NCBI GenBank assembly: GCA_003233615.1
Contig: QIMB01000214.1
Location: 1-10,532 of the forward strand
From: Nitrospirota bacterium
GTDB lineage: Bacteria > Nitrospirota > Nitrospiria > Nitrospirales > UBA8639
Length of the DNA stretch: 10,532 bases
Direction: 5' to 3'
In this document: one piece after another, positions 1 to 7,513 of the stretch
Position numbering within the stretch: the first letter of the stretch is position 1
Layout of the letters: each line of letters opens with the position of its first letter
Notes under the pieces: generated by a model
Seen by the model: the letters and a program-made list of their open reading frames with translations, nothing else
What the model was told of the DNA's origin: nothing
Database searches by the model: none
Position numbers and translations under genes: made by a program

Positions 1-557
1 GCTTCGCCTAACCCCAACAATTTACGAGACTGTTCCGCCAATTCTTCCATCGCCTCTTTACCCGTTCCCGACACAGACTGAAATGTGGTGACAATGATAC
101 GCTTGATTGTCGCCGCATCATGCAAGGGCTTCAACGCCACCACCATTTGGATGGTTGAACAATTGGGATTAGCGATCAGTCCTGTATGCTGATCAAGGGC
201 CAAGGCATTCACCTCCGGAACGACTAACGGCACAGTGGGGTCCATACGCCAGGCCGAACTATTATCGATGACGACCGCTCCAGCTTTCACGGCTATCGGC
301 CCAAATTCTTTACTCACATTCGCCCCTGCGGAAAACAAGGCCACATCGACTCCCTTGAAGGAATCAGACTGCAGAACTTTCACCGGTAGTTCTTGCCCTC
401 GGAATGTCACATCGTTCCCTTCGGATCGAGCCGATGCCAACGGAATGAGCTCTCCAACCGGAAATTTTCGTTCCTCGAGCACTTGGATCATTTCTGTTCC
501 AACGGCTCCAGTCGCACCGACAATGGCCACCGTATATGCTGTTTTTTTGCTTTTCAT
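1..557 (-). CDS. asd: Aspartate-semialdehyde dehydrogenase, C-terminus cut by window edge
   Basis: The enzyme reduces aspartyl-4-phosphate to aspartate semialdehyde with NADPH, the branch point to lysine, threonine/isoleucine and methionine; it is cytoplasmic. I translated the reverse complement by hand: 185 codons are open to the left edge, roughly half of a usual 330-340 residue protein. The nucleotide-binding motif GATGAVG is at residues 14-20. The active-site motif NPNCST is at 130-135, with the catalytic cysteine at 133, followed by SVSGTGKEAM from 161. Two ATG codons are adjacent (560 and 557). The AGGA ribosome site lies 2 bases before the first and 5 before the second, so 557 is preferred. 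The gene starts just after the NHL-repeat gene, whose stop codon TAG overlaps this ribosome site, suggesting one transcript with leuA-leuB. Family assignment is secure; only the start choice is uncertain. Confidence 0.95.
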   Translation of the reverse strand, partial: MKSKKTAYTVAIVGATGAVGTEMIQVLEERKFPVGELIPLASARSEGNDVTFRGQELPVKVLQSDSFKGVDVALFSAGANVSKEFGPIAVKAGAVVIDNSSAWRMDPTVPLVVPEVNALALDQHTGLIANPNCSTIQMVVALKPLHDAATIKRIIVTTFQSVSGTGKEAMEELAEQSRKLLGLGE

Positions 558-564
558 CATGATC

Positions 565-1767
565 CTAGGAAGCGGCAATGTATCGAATGCGATGATTAAA
601 GGTATCGGCAATAGCAATGTTCCCTGCAGAATCCACCGCAACACCGAAGGGAAAATTCAATGAACTGTCAGCAGGCTTCTTTCCATCAGCGCTAAATGTC
701 GCCAATCCTGTGCCAGCCACCAAACTCATTTTTTTCTCATCCCGACTCCACTGCCGAAGTAAATGATTATCAGAATCCGTGATCAACACATTCCCTTGTA
801 GGGTCATGGCAATCCCATACGGACGAGATAATGCCGTCGCCTGTTCATTGGCTCCACGTTCATAGCGAAATTCGTCGCCATCTCCGGCGAATGTGGTAAT
901 GATTCCCGTATCCTTTTCAATTTTTCGAATACGTCCATTAAAGGTATCAGCGACGTACAGATTGCCTTCTGCATCAAGCGCCAAGCCACTCGGTCCGGCC
1001 AACCCCGCCTCCGTGGCAGGCATATTATCGCCGTTATACCCCGAGTCACCAGTTCCAGCTACCGTGGTCATCATGTGCGTTTCAAGATCCAAGAGACGGA
1101 TACGATTATTGCTCTGATCGGCAATGTATAATTTTGTTCCATCAATAGCCAACGCAACAGGTTCGTTCAAAGTCGTCTCAATTCCTGCCCCGCCATCACC
1201 GCCCCACTTGGTTTGCCCTGTACCCGCCACGGTCTGGATCGTTCCTGACTTAGGATCCACTCGACGAATACGATGATTCAAGGTATCCGCGATAAATAAG
1301 GCTCCCTCACGATCAACGACAACCGCTGAGGGAAAATTCAATAGAGCCTGGGTCGCTACACCACCATCTCCAGTAAAACGATCCCTCACCATGCCTTGTC
1401 CTGCAATATACCGAACCGTCCCACTCAGATCAGGCGATTGAGTATAAGCACGCCCCGGGATATCCTCAATGTCAGCCAAAGGATCTATCTCCTCTTCCGG
1501 CTCCTCCTTGACCACAGGAGGAGGACTTTCCACACTGGATTGCTGCGCAAATCCTGCGACCGTTTCGATCAGCCCTGTTGACCGCATGACTCGACGAATA
1601 AGATGGTTTTCTGAATCAGCAATAAAGAGATTCCCCTCCGCATCAAAACAGAGGTTTTTCGGTTCATTCAACCGTGCGGTGATGGCCAAAGTCCCATCGC
1701 CTTCATGGCCGGGTTCTCCGCTACCCGCCACCGTCGACAACAGACCCTTAGGACATTGCTCCATCAT
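565..1767 (-). CDS. Six-bladed NHL-repeat beta-propeller protein, function unknown
   Basis: This is a 400-residue protein built of NHL repeats. Six copies of a motif like IADxxNHRIRxV are visible at about residues 49-60, 159-170, 215-225, 272-282, 329-339 and 386-397, each preceded by a segment like FPxGVAVDxxGN and a VAGTG-type turn. This predicts a six-bladed propeller. NHL propellers usually bind proteins, peptides or RNA; no catalytic residues can be assigned. No signal peptide or membrane segment is seen at the N-terminus, so it is probably cytoplasmic. Residues about 72-118, between blades 1 and 2, form an acidic, proline-rich insert likely to be disordered or a long loop. The start ATG overlaps the leuB stop in an ATGA arrangement and has no clear ribosome site, suggesting translation coupled to leuB. 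asd follows within 10 bases. The product class is clear, the role is not. Confidence 0.88.
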   Translation of the reverse strand: MMEQCPKGLLSTVAGSGEPGHEGDGTLAITARLNEPKNLCFDAEGNLFIADSENHLIRRVMRSTGLIETVAGFAQQSSVESPPPVVKEEPEEEIDPLADIEDIPGRAYTQSPDLSGTVRYIAGQGMVRDRFTGDGGVATQALLNFPSAVVVDREGALFIADTLNHRIRRVDPKSGTIQTVAGTGQTKWGGDGGAGIETTLNEPVALAIDGTKLYIADQSNNRIRLLDLETHMMTTVAGTGDSGYNGDNMPATEAGLAGPSGLALDAEGNLYVADTFNGRIRKIEKDTGIITTFAGDGDEFRYERGANEQATALSRPYGIAMTLQGNVLITDSDNHLLRQWSRDEKKMSLVAGTGLATFSADGKKPADSSLNFPFGVAVDSAGNIAIADTFNHRIRYIAAS

Positions 1768-2846
1768 GCCACAAGTGCTTTCAATTGTTTCACAATTTGA
1801 TCACCCATTTCCTGGGTGCCCAGGAGAGTGGTCCCAGGGCCTTCAATATCTTTGGTGCGAAATCCCTCTTCAAGTGTCTTCTCGATCGCCGTGTCGATCA
1901 ATTGCGCTTCCTCAGACAAATTCCAGGCATAGGTTAACATCATAGCCACCGAGGCAATCATGCCAATAGGATTCGCCATGTTTTTTCCCGCAATATCAGG
2001 AGCGCTGCCATGAATCGGCTCAAACATGCCAACGGTGGCACCCATGCTGGCTGAAGGCAACATCCCAATCGATCCGGTCAGCATGGCGGCTTCATCACTT
2101 AAAATATCACCGAACAAATTCGTGGTGACAATGACATCAAACTGTTTGGGATAGCGAACCAATTGCATCGCACAATTGTCCACATACATATGTCGTAGTT
2201 CCACATCTGAGAAATTCTCATGCACTTTGATGACTTCCCGCCTCCACAGCTCGGACGACTCTAAGACATTGGCTTTATCAATGGAATGGACTAATCCTCG
2301 ACGTTTTTTTGCTGCTTCAAAGGCAACTTTCGCAATTCGACGAATTTCTTCAGTCGTATAGACTTCCGTATTAAACCCGCGAAACCCAGTGGATGTTTTT
2401 TCAATGCCTTTTGGAGTGCCAAAATAAATTCCTCCCGTCAACTCTCGAACCACGAGAACATCAATCCCATCAATGATCTCCGGCTTTAAGCTGGATGCCC
2501 CAATCAAAGGGGCATGTATTTTCGCCGGTCGAAGATTGGCAAAGAGACCGAGTTGTTCACGCAATCCCAACAAGGCTCGCTCAGGTCGCCGTTCATATTC
2601 CAACCCTTCCCATTTCGGTCCTCCGACAGCGCCTAAGAGCACAGCATCACTAGATTTTGCCAAATCTAACGTTTCCACGGGTAAGGGAAATCCCGTTGCA
2701 TCAATAGCCGCGCCCCCGACTTGTGCCGATGTCAGCTCAAAGGTTCGTCCACAAGCCTGTCCAATGATCTCAAGAACCCGAACTGCTTGGGGCATGATTT
2801 CAGAGCCAATGCCGTCACCGGGTAACACCGCAATTCGTGTACTCAT
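1764..2846 (-). CDS. leuB: 3-isopropylmalate dehydrogenase
   Basis: LeuB oxidises and decarboxylates 3-isopropylmalate with NAD+ to 2-ketoisocaproate, the third step of leucine synthesis. The 360-residue product matches the usual family length. Visible motifs: LPGDGIGSEI near the N-terminus (residues 8-17); substrate-binding arginines R96, R106 and R134 with Y141; IDKANVLESS with K191; YVDNCAMQL with D223; NLFGDILSDEA with metal ligands D247 and D251; and HGSAPDIAGK at 279-288, which fits NAD binding. The frame extends upstream to an ATG at 2864, but the ATG at 2846 is preferred because GGAGG lies 4 bases before it and homologues start at this point. The stop TGA overlaps the start of the NHL-repeat gene. 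A 153-base gap separates it from leuA. leuC and leuD, which often sit between leuA and leuB, are absent here. Confidence 0.97.
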   Translation of the reverse strand: MSTRIAVLPGDGIGSEIMPQAVRVLEIIGQACGRTFELTSAQVGGAAIDATGFPLPVETLDLAKSSDAVLLGAVGGPKWEGLEYERRPERALLGLREQLGLFANLRPAKIHAPLIGASSLKPEIIDGIDVLVVRELTGGIYFGTPKGIEKTSTGFRGFNTEVYTTEEIRRIAKVAFEAAKKRRGLVHSIDKANVLESSELWRREVIKVHENFSDVELRHMYVDNCAMQLVRYPKQFDVIVTTNLFGDILSDEAAMLTGSIGMLPSASMGATVGMFEPIHGSAPDIAGKNMANPIGMIASVAMMLTYAWNLSEEAQLIDTAIEKTLEEGFRTKDIEGPGTTLLGTQEMGDQIVKQLKALVA

Positions 2847-2999
2847 CACGCCTCCACCACACAAGAATCAAAAAAATGTTTAGATCATTCTGCACGATCT
2901 CGAATAATCATACACCTCAATAAAAATTCCGAGCTTAGATAATAAAGAGAACGGTGGGACGTTGGCTACACCAGCAATTTTGTGAAACTGAATTCCTCG
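2847..2999. other. leuA-leuB intergenic region without a recognised element
   Basis: This 153-base AT-rich stretch separates leuA from leuB on the minus strand. Apart from the leuB ribosome site at its left end I see no coding potential, no strong hairpin followed by a T run and no convincing -35/-10 pair. It is long enough to hold a secondary promoter for leuB, but the sequence does not show one clearly. Confidence 0.5.
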
Positions 3000-4550
3000 T
3001 TAACACAACCCAATTTTTTGTTCAGCTCTGGCATGCCGTTCCACTAAATCAGCTAATTTATTCAGCGCATTGAGGTAGGCTTGTGCAGACGCAGACGCCA
3101 TGATAATATCCGTATCCGATCCATGACCTGTGACGACAGCTCCATTTTCCTCAACCCGGACTGACACCTCACCCTGCGCATCGGTCCCACCTGTGATGGC
3201 TTTCACAATGTAGGCCCGCAGATGACTTTTGGTTTCAGTCAACGTGGCAATCGTCCGATAGACGGCATCCACGGGTCCATCTCCCGTTCCAGTTTGACTG
3301 GCCAATTGCCCATTCATCAGCAATTCTACCGTAGCCGATGGAGGTTCGTTGAACCCACTTTTCACCTGTAAGCCTTTTAAGGAAAAGCGTTCAGGAACCT
3401 TGGTTGCGGCTCTATTCACAATGGCTTCCAAATCTTCTTCAAACAATTCCTTTTTCTGATCCGCTAAACGCTTGAATCGTTCAAACGCCTCCTGCAGCTC
3501 CTGATCAGACAGCGTATAGCCCAACTTCGACAGCTCCTCCCGAAAAGCATGACGTCCGGACAATTTCCCCATCACTGAGCGACTTTCGGTCAAGCCGATC
3601 GACTGTGGGTTCATGATTTCATAGGTATTTTTATCCTTGAGCAGACCATCTTGATGGATCCCGGAAGTATGGGCAAACGCATTCGCCCCCACAATCGCCT
3701 TATTGGGCTGCACCACCATCCCTGTGATATTACTCACCAAGCGACTCGATTTAGAAATTTCCTCGGTATGAATCTGAGTGTCTGCTTGGTAAAAATCCTT
3801 GCGCGTGCGCAGCCCCATAGCAATCTCTTCCAATGAGGCATTACCCGCCCGTTCGCCAATCCCATTGACCGTACATTCGACTTGCCCTGCACCGGCATGA
3901 ATGGCCGCCATAGAATTTGCCACGGCTAAACCCAAATCATTATGACAATGCACAGAGATAATCGCACCCTTGTCTCGAATCCGTTCACACAATGTCCGAA
4001 TAAGCTCCCCAAACTCTTGCGGAGTCGTGTACCCCACCGTGTCGGGAATGTTCACCGTGCTCGCTCCTGCTTCGACAACCGCCTCGACCACTTCACACAG
4101 ATACGACAGATCCGATCGAGTGGCATCCATAGGAGAATATTCAACATCGGTGACATAGCTTCGTGCATGGCGAACCATCTCAACAGCTCGCGTGAGAGCT
4201 TCGTCGCGAGTCATCCGAAACTGATGCTTCAGATGAATGTCAGACGATGATAAAAATGTATGAATACGGCATTTCGGTGCACCTTGAAGCGCTTCCCATG
4301 CCCGATCAATATCTTCAGGCTTGGCTCGGGCTAAGCTACAGATCATCGGGCCTTCGACTTCTTGGGCAATGCGATGAATCGCGTCAAAATCTCCGGGCGA
4401 GCTAAACGCAAACCCTGCTTCAATAATATCCACATTCAAGCGAGCTAATTGCTTCGCCACAAGGAGTTTTTCTTCGATGTTCATGCTGGCGCCTGGAGAT
4501 TGCTCTCCATCTCGCAACGTCGTATCAAAGATCCGAATCATGCGTGTCAT
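3000..4550 (-). CDS. leuA: 2-isopropylmalate synthase
   Basis: LeuA condenses acetyl-CoA with 2-ketoisovalerate to 2-isopropylmalate, the first committed step of leucine synthesis. The 516 residues match the usual length of the bacterial enzyme. The N-terminal TIM-barrel (HMGL-like) domain carries FDTTLRDGEQSPG at 8-20 (catalytic R13, metal ligand D14), metal-binding HCHND at 201-205 and GERAGNASLEE from 232. A linker region follows (about 290-390, with SGIHQDG at 296-302). The C-terminal LeuA regulatory domain (about 390-505) includes GTGDGPVDA at 421-429, the region that binds leucine for feedback inhibition in characterised homologues. The ATG at 4550 has GGAGGG 8 bases upstream; an ATG three codons later is less well placed. 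It is the first gene after a 403-base repeat-rich gap, so it probably has its own promoter. No leucine-rich leader peptide was found. Confidence 0.97.
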   Translation of the reverse strand: MTRMIRIFDTTLRDGEQSPGASMNIEEKLLVAKQLARLNVDIIEAGFAFSSPGDFDAIHRIAQEVEGPMICSLARAKPEDIDRAWEALQGAPKCRIHTFLSSSDIHLKHQFRMTRDEALTRAVEMVRHARSYVTDVEYSPMDATRSDLSYLCEVVEAVVEAGASTVNIPDTVGYTTPQEFGELIRTLCERIRDKGAIISVHCHNDLGLAVANSMAAIHAGAGQVECTVNGIGERAGNASLEEIAMGLRTRKDFYQADTQIHTEEISKSSRLVSNITGMVVQPNKAIVGANAFAHTSGIHQDGLLKDKNTYEIMNPQSIGLTESRSVMGKLSGRHAFREELSKLGYTLSDQELQEAFERFKRLADQKKELFEEDLEAIVNRAATKVPERFSLKGLQVKSGFNEPPSATVELLMNGQLASQTGTGDGPVDAVYRTIATLTETKSHLRAYIVKAITGGTDAQGEVSVRVEENGAVVTGHGSDTDIIMASASAQAYLNALNKLADLVERHARAEQKIGLC

Positions 4551-4736
4551 GATTGGAACCCTCCACGCTGAATGTTCCTACACTGTCTCATTGATTGCCT
4601 TCTCATATTCGTTACTATTTCGGGATTTAGGCTGAAGCCTATGACTCATCATCCTCGAAGAATTGAATGATGACGCATGCTTGGTTCTTCAACCCCTTCA
4701 GCGTTCAGCCGATCCATCTCCTAAGCAACGTCACAT

Positions 4737-4874
4737 CATCCTGAGTGAAACGAAGGATGTGTGCCTAGCCCAACCAGTCCATACTTGCCCTGAGCACAGT
4801 CGAAGTGGTTCAGCTAGATCCTTCGACTCCACGAAGCGGAGCCTGTCCTGAGCTTTGCCGAAAGGCTCAGGACA
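4737..4874. repeat. Cluster of REP-like palindromic repeat units
   Basis: Several imperfect hairpins built of related words (CCTGAGC, TTCGAC/GTCGAA, GAAGGAT) stand side by side. CATCCT at 4737-4742 pairs with AGGATG at 4754-4759. CCTGAGC at 4789-4795 faces GGTTCAG at 4807-4813 imperfectly. CTTCG at 4821-4825 pairs with CGAAG at 4832-4836. TGTCCTGAGC at 4844-4853 pairs with GCTCAGGACA at 4865-4874. Words of the form CCTGAGC...GTCGAAG and CCTGAGTGAAACGAAGGAT are typical of dispersed intergenic palindromic repeats in many bacterial genomes; that resemblance is from memory. Copy number in this genome cannot be judged from one window. Confidence 0.65.
4844..4874. repeat. Strong hairpin within the REP-like cluster
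   Basis: The arms TGTCCTGAGC and GCTCAGGACA are perfect 10-base complements. Inside them a T-G wobble and two T-A pairs extend the stem to 13 pairs around a 5-base loop, GCCGA. It would form on either strand. No T run follows on the minus strand, so it may protect a transcript end or help Rho-dependent termination after pssA; this role is inferred. Confidence 0.7.
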
Positions 4875-4898
4875 ACAACTCTACATACTGTTGTTGTC
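4871..4898. repeat. Nine-base perfect inverted repeat overlapping the REP-like hairpin
   Basis: GACAACAAC at 4871-4879 is the exact reverse complement of GTTGTTGTC at 4890-4898, with a 10-base loop. It lies 55 bases after the pssA stop on the transcribed strand. Its left arm shares bases 4871-4874 with the right arm of the neighbouring hairpin, so the two stems cannot both be complete at once. It has no T run and is not a standard terminator. Confidence 0.6.
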
Positions 4899-4953
4899 TG
4901 CCATCCTGGCGCACCGCAAACCATAGGAACGTTGAATCGTTGCCTCACATTGG

Positions 4954-5739
4954 CTATTTAGGAAGTTCGTCCGATGGCACATCAACTTTTGCTTTCTCCC
5001 CTGTTGTGCCAACAAGAAATTTCCACCCTTGCTCGACAACTCCGGAAAGTACATAGACCGTAAACACCACAAACAACATGGCCTGGGGATACGCCAACAC
5101 AGCCATGAGAATCAGCACCGCATAGACTAAATAATTAAAATGGTGACGCTCTTGCGTTTTCAAGTCCTTCAGGCTGCGATAGCGCACTGTGCTCACCATC
5201 AGAAACGCTAACACGAGCGTCAGCACAATGGCGAAAATCGGCTTCACCTTTTCCCCCAGCGCGATCACATAATGATCAAAGATCACCAACGTGGCGACAA
5301 CGCCAGCCGCACCAGGAATCGGCAGTCCCGTAAAGGCTTTCTCTTCTGTATTGTTCATGGCTAACACATTATGTCGGGCTAAGCGGAGCGCCCCACAGGC
5401 CACAAAAGCAAACATGACAGCGGCCCCCAACATTTTCGGCCCACTGAGCGCCCAGACATACACCAGTAACCCCGGGGCCACGCCGAAAGACACGAGATCG
5501 CCTAATGAATCGTATTGCAATCCAAAATCACTCGTACTTTTCATCAGTCGCGCGGTCGTGCCATCCAAGACATCAAAGACGATCGCTACTAACACCGCTA
5601 TGGCTGCAGCCTCAAAGTTTCCTTCAAAGACAAAAAGAATCGACGCAAGCCCGCTAAATAAATTTCCTGTCGTCAGGATATTGGGAATAAGGGAAACCAC
5701 TCGCCGTCTTCGTGGTTGTTTCATGAAGGTTCTACGCAT
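4954..5739 (-). CDS. pssA: CDP-diacylglycerol--serine O-phosphatidyltransferase
   Basis: The enzyme makes phosphatidylserine from CDP-diacylglycerol and serine in the cytoplasmic membrane; Psd, encoded just upstream, then decarboxylates it. The 261-residue protein carries the complete CDP-alcohol phosphatidyltransferase signature DG-x2-AR-x8-G-x3-D-x3-D, with D59, G60, A63, R64, G73, D77 and D81. Several hydrophobic stretches are visible (about 28-58, 88-115, 144-162, 168-184, 203-233), as expected for a multi-spanning protein, and the N-terminus is very basic (KQPRRRR). The ATG at 5739 is chosen because GGAGG lies 4 bases upstream. It overlaps the psd end by 19 bases. A second ATG at 5724 would give an exact ATGA overlap with the psd stop but has a poor ribosome site. 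The short C-terminal tail is hydrophilic. The family is certain; membrane segment limits are by eye. Confidence 0.95.
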   Translation of the reverse strand: MRRTFMKQPRRRRVVSLIPNILTTGNLFSGLASILFVFEGNFEAAAIAVLVAIVFDVLDGTTARLMKSTSDFGLQYDSLGDLVSFGVAPGLLVYVWALSGPKMLGAAVMFAFVACGALRLARHNVLAMNNTEEKAFTGLPIPGAAGVVATLVIFDHYVIALGEKVKPIFAIVLTLVLAFLMVSTVRYRSLKDLKTQERHHFNYLVYAVLILMAVLAYPQAMLFVVFTVYVLSGVVEQGWKFLVGTTGEKAKVDVPSDELPK

Positions 5740-6386
5740 GGCACCTCCGCTAATATCGATGATCCACCATGTACTTTGTCCCCAACCTGCACTCGAAGAA
5801 TACTCGTGTGAGGCACATACACATCCATCCGGGAACCAAACCGAATGAGTCCAAATCGTTCGCCTTTTTCTACCTGTTCACCAGGCACCACCCACGACAC
5901 GATGCGTCTGGCAATGAGCCCGGCAATTTGTACACACAATACTTTGACACCATCAGGCCGACACAGCATCAGGGCATTTTGCTCATTTCCACTCGATGCC
6001 TCGGGTTGATTAGCCATCATAAATTTTCCCGATTGGTAGACCATATCATGCACAGTTCCACCAATTGGCATTCTATTAATGTGGACATCAAACACATTGA
6101 GAAAAATACTAATGCGAACACTTTGCTCTTTCAAATACCGATCTTCGTACTCTGATTCTATCGCGACAACGGTCCCATCACCCGGGGAAACAATCACATC
6201 CTCCCCTGGAGGAATCGTTCGGGCAGGGTTCCTGAAAAACCACGCTGTAAAAAGAGTCAGGGACCCGAGAACGCAGGTCGACCACACCCCTCCCATTGCC
6301 CACACACCCAGGGTGAGAATACCCCCGATTAGAATGAAGGGGATACCTTCTGTGGCGACGGGGATACCTTTTGCCCGATCAGCCAT
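5721..6386 (-). CDS. psd: Phosphatidylserine decarboxylase proenzyme (short type)
   Basis: Psd decarboxylates phosphatidylserine to phosphatidylethanolamine using a pyruvoyl group made by self-cleavage. The 221-residue length fits the short decarboxylase class rather than the longer E. coli-type enzyme. Two hydrophobic segments (about 15-33 and 35-52) precede FFRNPAR. SPGDGTVV is at 67-74, and FLNVFDVHINRMPIGG, holding the conserved histidine, is at 95-110. The cleavage motif FGSR places G184-S185 as the expected cut, which would yield a large beta chain and a small alpha chain of about 37 residues starting with the pyruvoyl group. No clear ribosome site precedes the ATG at 6386; the upstream bases are AT-rich. 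ilvC ends 15 bases upstream, so translation may depend on it. pssA overlaps the 3' end. The pairing psd-pssA gives a full route to phosphatidylethanolamine. Confidence 0.94.
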   Translation of the reverse strand: MADRAKGIPVATEGIPFILIGGILTLGVWAMGGVWSTCVLGSLTLFTAWFFRNPARTIPPGEDVIVSPGDGTVVAIESEYEDRYLKEQSVRISIFLNVFDVHINRMPIGGTVHDMVYQSGKFMMANQPEASSGNEQNALMLCRPDGVKVLCVQIAGLIARRIVSWVVPGEQVEKGERFGLIRFGSRMDVYVPHTSILRVQVGDKVHGGSSILAEVPCVEPS

Positions 6387-6401
6387 GTATGAGATATTTC
6401 A

Positions 6402-7415
6402 TTAATTTTTCTGCTTATCCACGAGTTGGTCTTTTTTTAACCATGGCATCATGCCGCGTAATCGCGCACCAACTTCTTCAATCGGATGGTCTTCGCCCCT
6501 TTTCAGGAGCGCGTTATACACCGGGCGATTAGCTTGATTTTCCAATACCCATTCTCTGGCAAATTGCCCACTTTGGATTTCCTCGAGAATACGTTTCATC
6601 TCTTGTTTGGTTTCACTTGTCACAATGCGTGGTCCGCGCGTCACATCCCCATACTTCGCCGTTGTACTAATCGAGTAGCGCATATTGGCAATGCCACCTT
6701 GATAGATCAAATCCACAATCAGTTTCACTTCGTGCAAACATTCAAAGTACGCCATCTCCGGGGCATAACCCGCTTCAACTAATGTTTCAAAGCCAGCCTG
6801 GATCAGAGACGTCACCCCCCCGCACAGCACCGCCTGCTCACCAAACAAATCAGTTTCTGTTTCTTCCCGGAAAGATGTCTCAATCACACCAGCACGGGCG
6901 CCACCAATCGCACTGGCATAGGCCAGCCCGACTTTTACCGTATCGCCACTTGGATCTTGATGAATAGCCAGCAAACATGGCACCCCGGTCCCTTTCGTGT
7001 ATTCGGAACGAACGAGATGACCGGGCCCTTTTGGCGCCACCATAAACACATTGATCTGTGCATCCGGTTGGATTTGCCCAAAATGAATATTGAAGCCATG
7101 GCCAAAGGCCAAATACGCCCCTTTCTTAATATTCGGGGCAATGTGAGTATTATAGATATCCGCTTGTCGTTCATCCGGCGCAAGGATCATGACCACATCA
7201 GCCCCTTTGACGGCATCCGCCACAGGCATGACCTTTAAACCAGCTGCCTCGGCTTTATTCCATGAAGCACCTGCACGACAGCCCACAACCACTTGAATGC
7301 CGCTATCTCGCATATTAAGGGCATGGGCATGGCCCTGACTTCCAAACCCGATGACGGCCACAGTTTTTTTTGCCAAGCTTTGTTGATCGACATCTTTTTC
7401 ATAAGAAATTTTCAT
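6402..7415 (-). CDS. ilvC: Ketol-acid reductoisomerase (class I)
   Basis: IlvC isomerises and reduces 2-acetolactate and 2-aceto-2-hydroxybutyrate with NAD(P)H and Mg2+, the second shared step of valine and isoleucine synthesis. The 337 residues fit the short class I enzyme. The Rossmann motif GFGSQGHAHALN is at 23-34 and GHGFNIHFG, with catalytic H106, is at 105-113. In the knotted C-terminal domain EETETDLFGEQ provides metal ligands D189 and E193, and ECLHE provides E225 and E229. The frame extends upstream to an ATG at 7463, but GAGGAG lies 6 bases before the ATG at 7415 and homologues begin with MKI-Y, so 7415 is used. It lies 98 bases after ilvN and is not affected by the breaks in ilvB and ilvN. 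Confidence 0.97.
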   Translation of the reverse strand: MKISYEKDVDQQSLAKKTVAVIGFGSQGHAHALNMRDSGIQVVVGCRAGASWNKAEAAGLKVMPVADAVKGADVVMILAPDERQADIYNTHIAPNIKKGAYLAFGHGFNIHFGQIQPDAQINVFMVAPKGPGHLVRSEYTKGTGVPCLLAIHQDPSGDTVKVGLAYASAIGGARAGVIETSFREETETDLFGEQAVLCGGVTSLIQAGFETLVEAGYAPEMAYFECLHEVKLIVDLIYQGGIANMRYSISTTAKYGDVTRGPRIVTSETKQEMKRILEEIQSGQFAREWVLENQANRPVYNALLKRGEDHPIEEVGARLRGMMPWLKKDQLVDKQKN

Positions 7416-7513
7416 ACGGCACTCCTCGATAGAAAATAAGATAATATCGCTAGGCCCAACCACGGAACATGGCCAGAACGCCTATGTGCTCAAGACCGAT
7501 GCGGTCGATCTGA

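Larger units (their letters stand above)
4551..4953. other. 403-base pssA-leuA intergenic region, rich in inverted repeats
   Basis: No credible gene lies in this gap; the open frames are short and lack family resemblance. On the strand of the flanking genes it must hold the end of the ilv-psd-pssA transcript and the start of the leu transcript. It contains at least five inverted repeats (4646-4673, 4737-4759, 4788-4813, 4844-4874, 4871-4898) plus the near-palindrome TAGGCTGAAGCCTA at 4628-4641. None is followed by a T run on the minus strand, so no Rho-independent terminator can be named. No clear -35/-10 pair for leuA was recognised in the last 110 bases. Confidence 0.7.

Noticed and set aside
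235..663. Plus-strand open frame opposite asd and the NHL gene
   Set aside because: It is the antisense shadow of two convincing minus-strand genes and resembles no family. The same holds for the other plus-strand frames opposite leuB, leuA, pssA, psd, ilvC and ilvB.
4578..4652. Leader peptide for leuA attenuation on the minus strand
   Set aside because: The 24-residue frame has only one leucine, its ribosome site is poorly placed, and no terminator/antiterminator pair follows.
4663..5072. Short frames on both strands around the pssA end and the repeat cluster
   Set aside because: They are built from palindromic repeat sequence or overlap the pssA 3' end out of frame, lack ribosome sites and show no family resemblance.
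7495..7510. Rho-independent terminator between ilvN and ilvC
   Set aside because: A GACCG-CAT-CGGTC stem exists but is only 5 pairs with a 3-base loop and has no T run on the minus strand.
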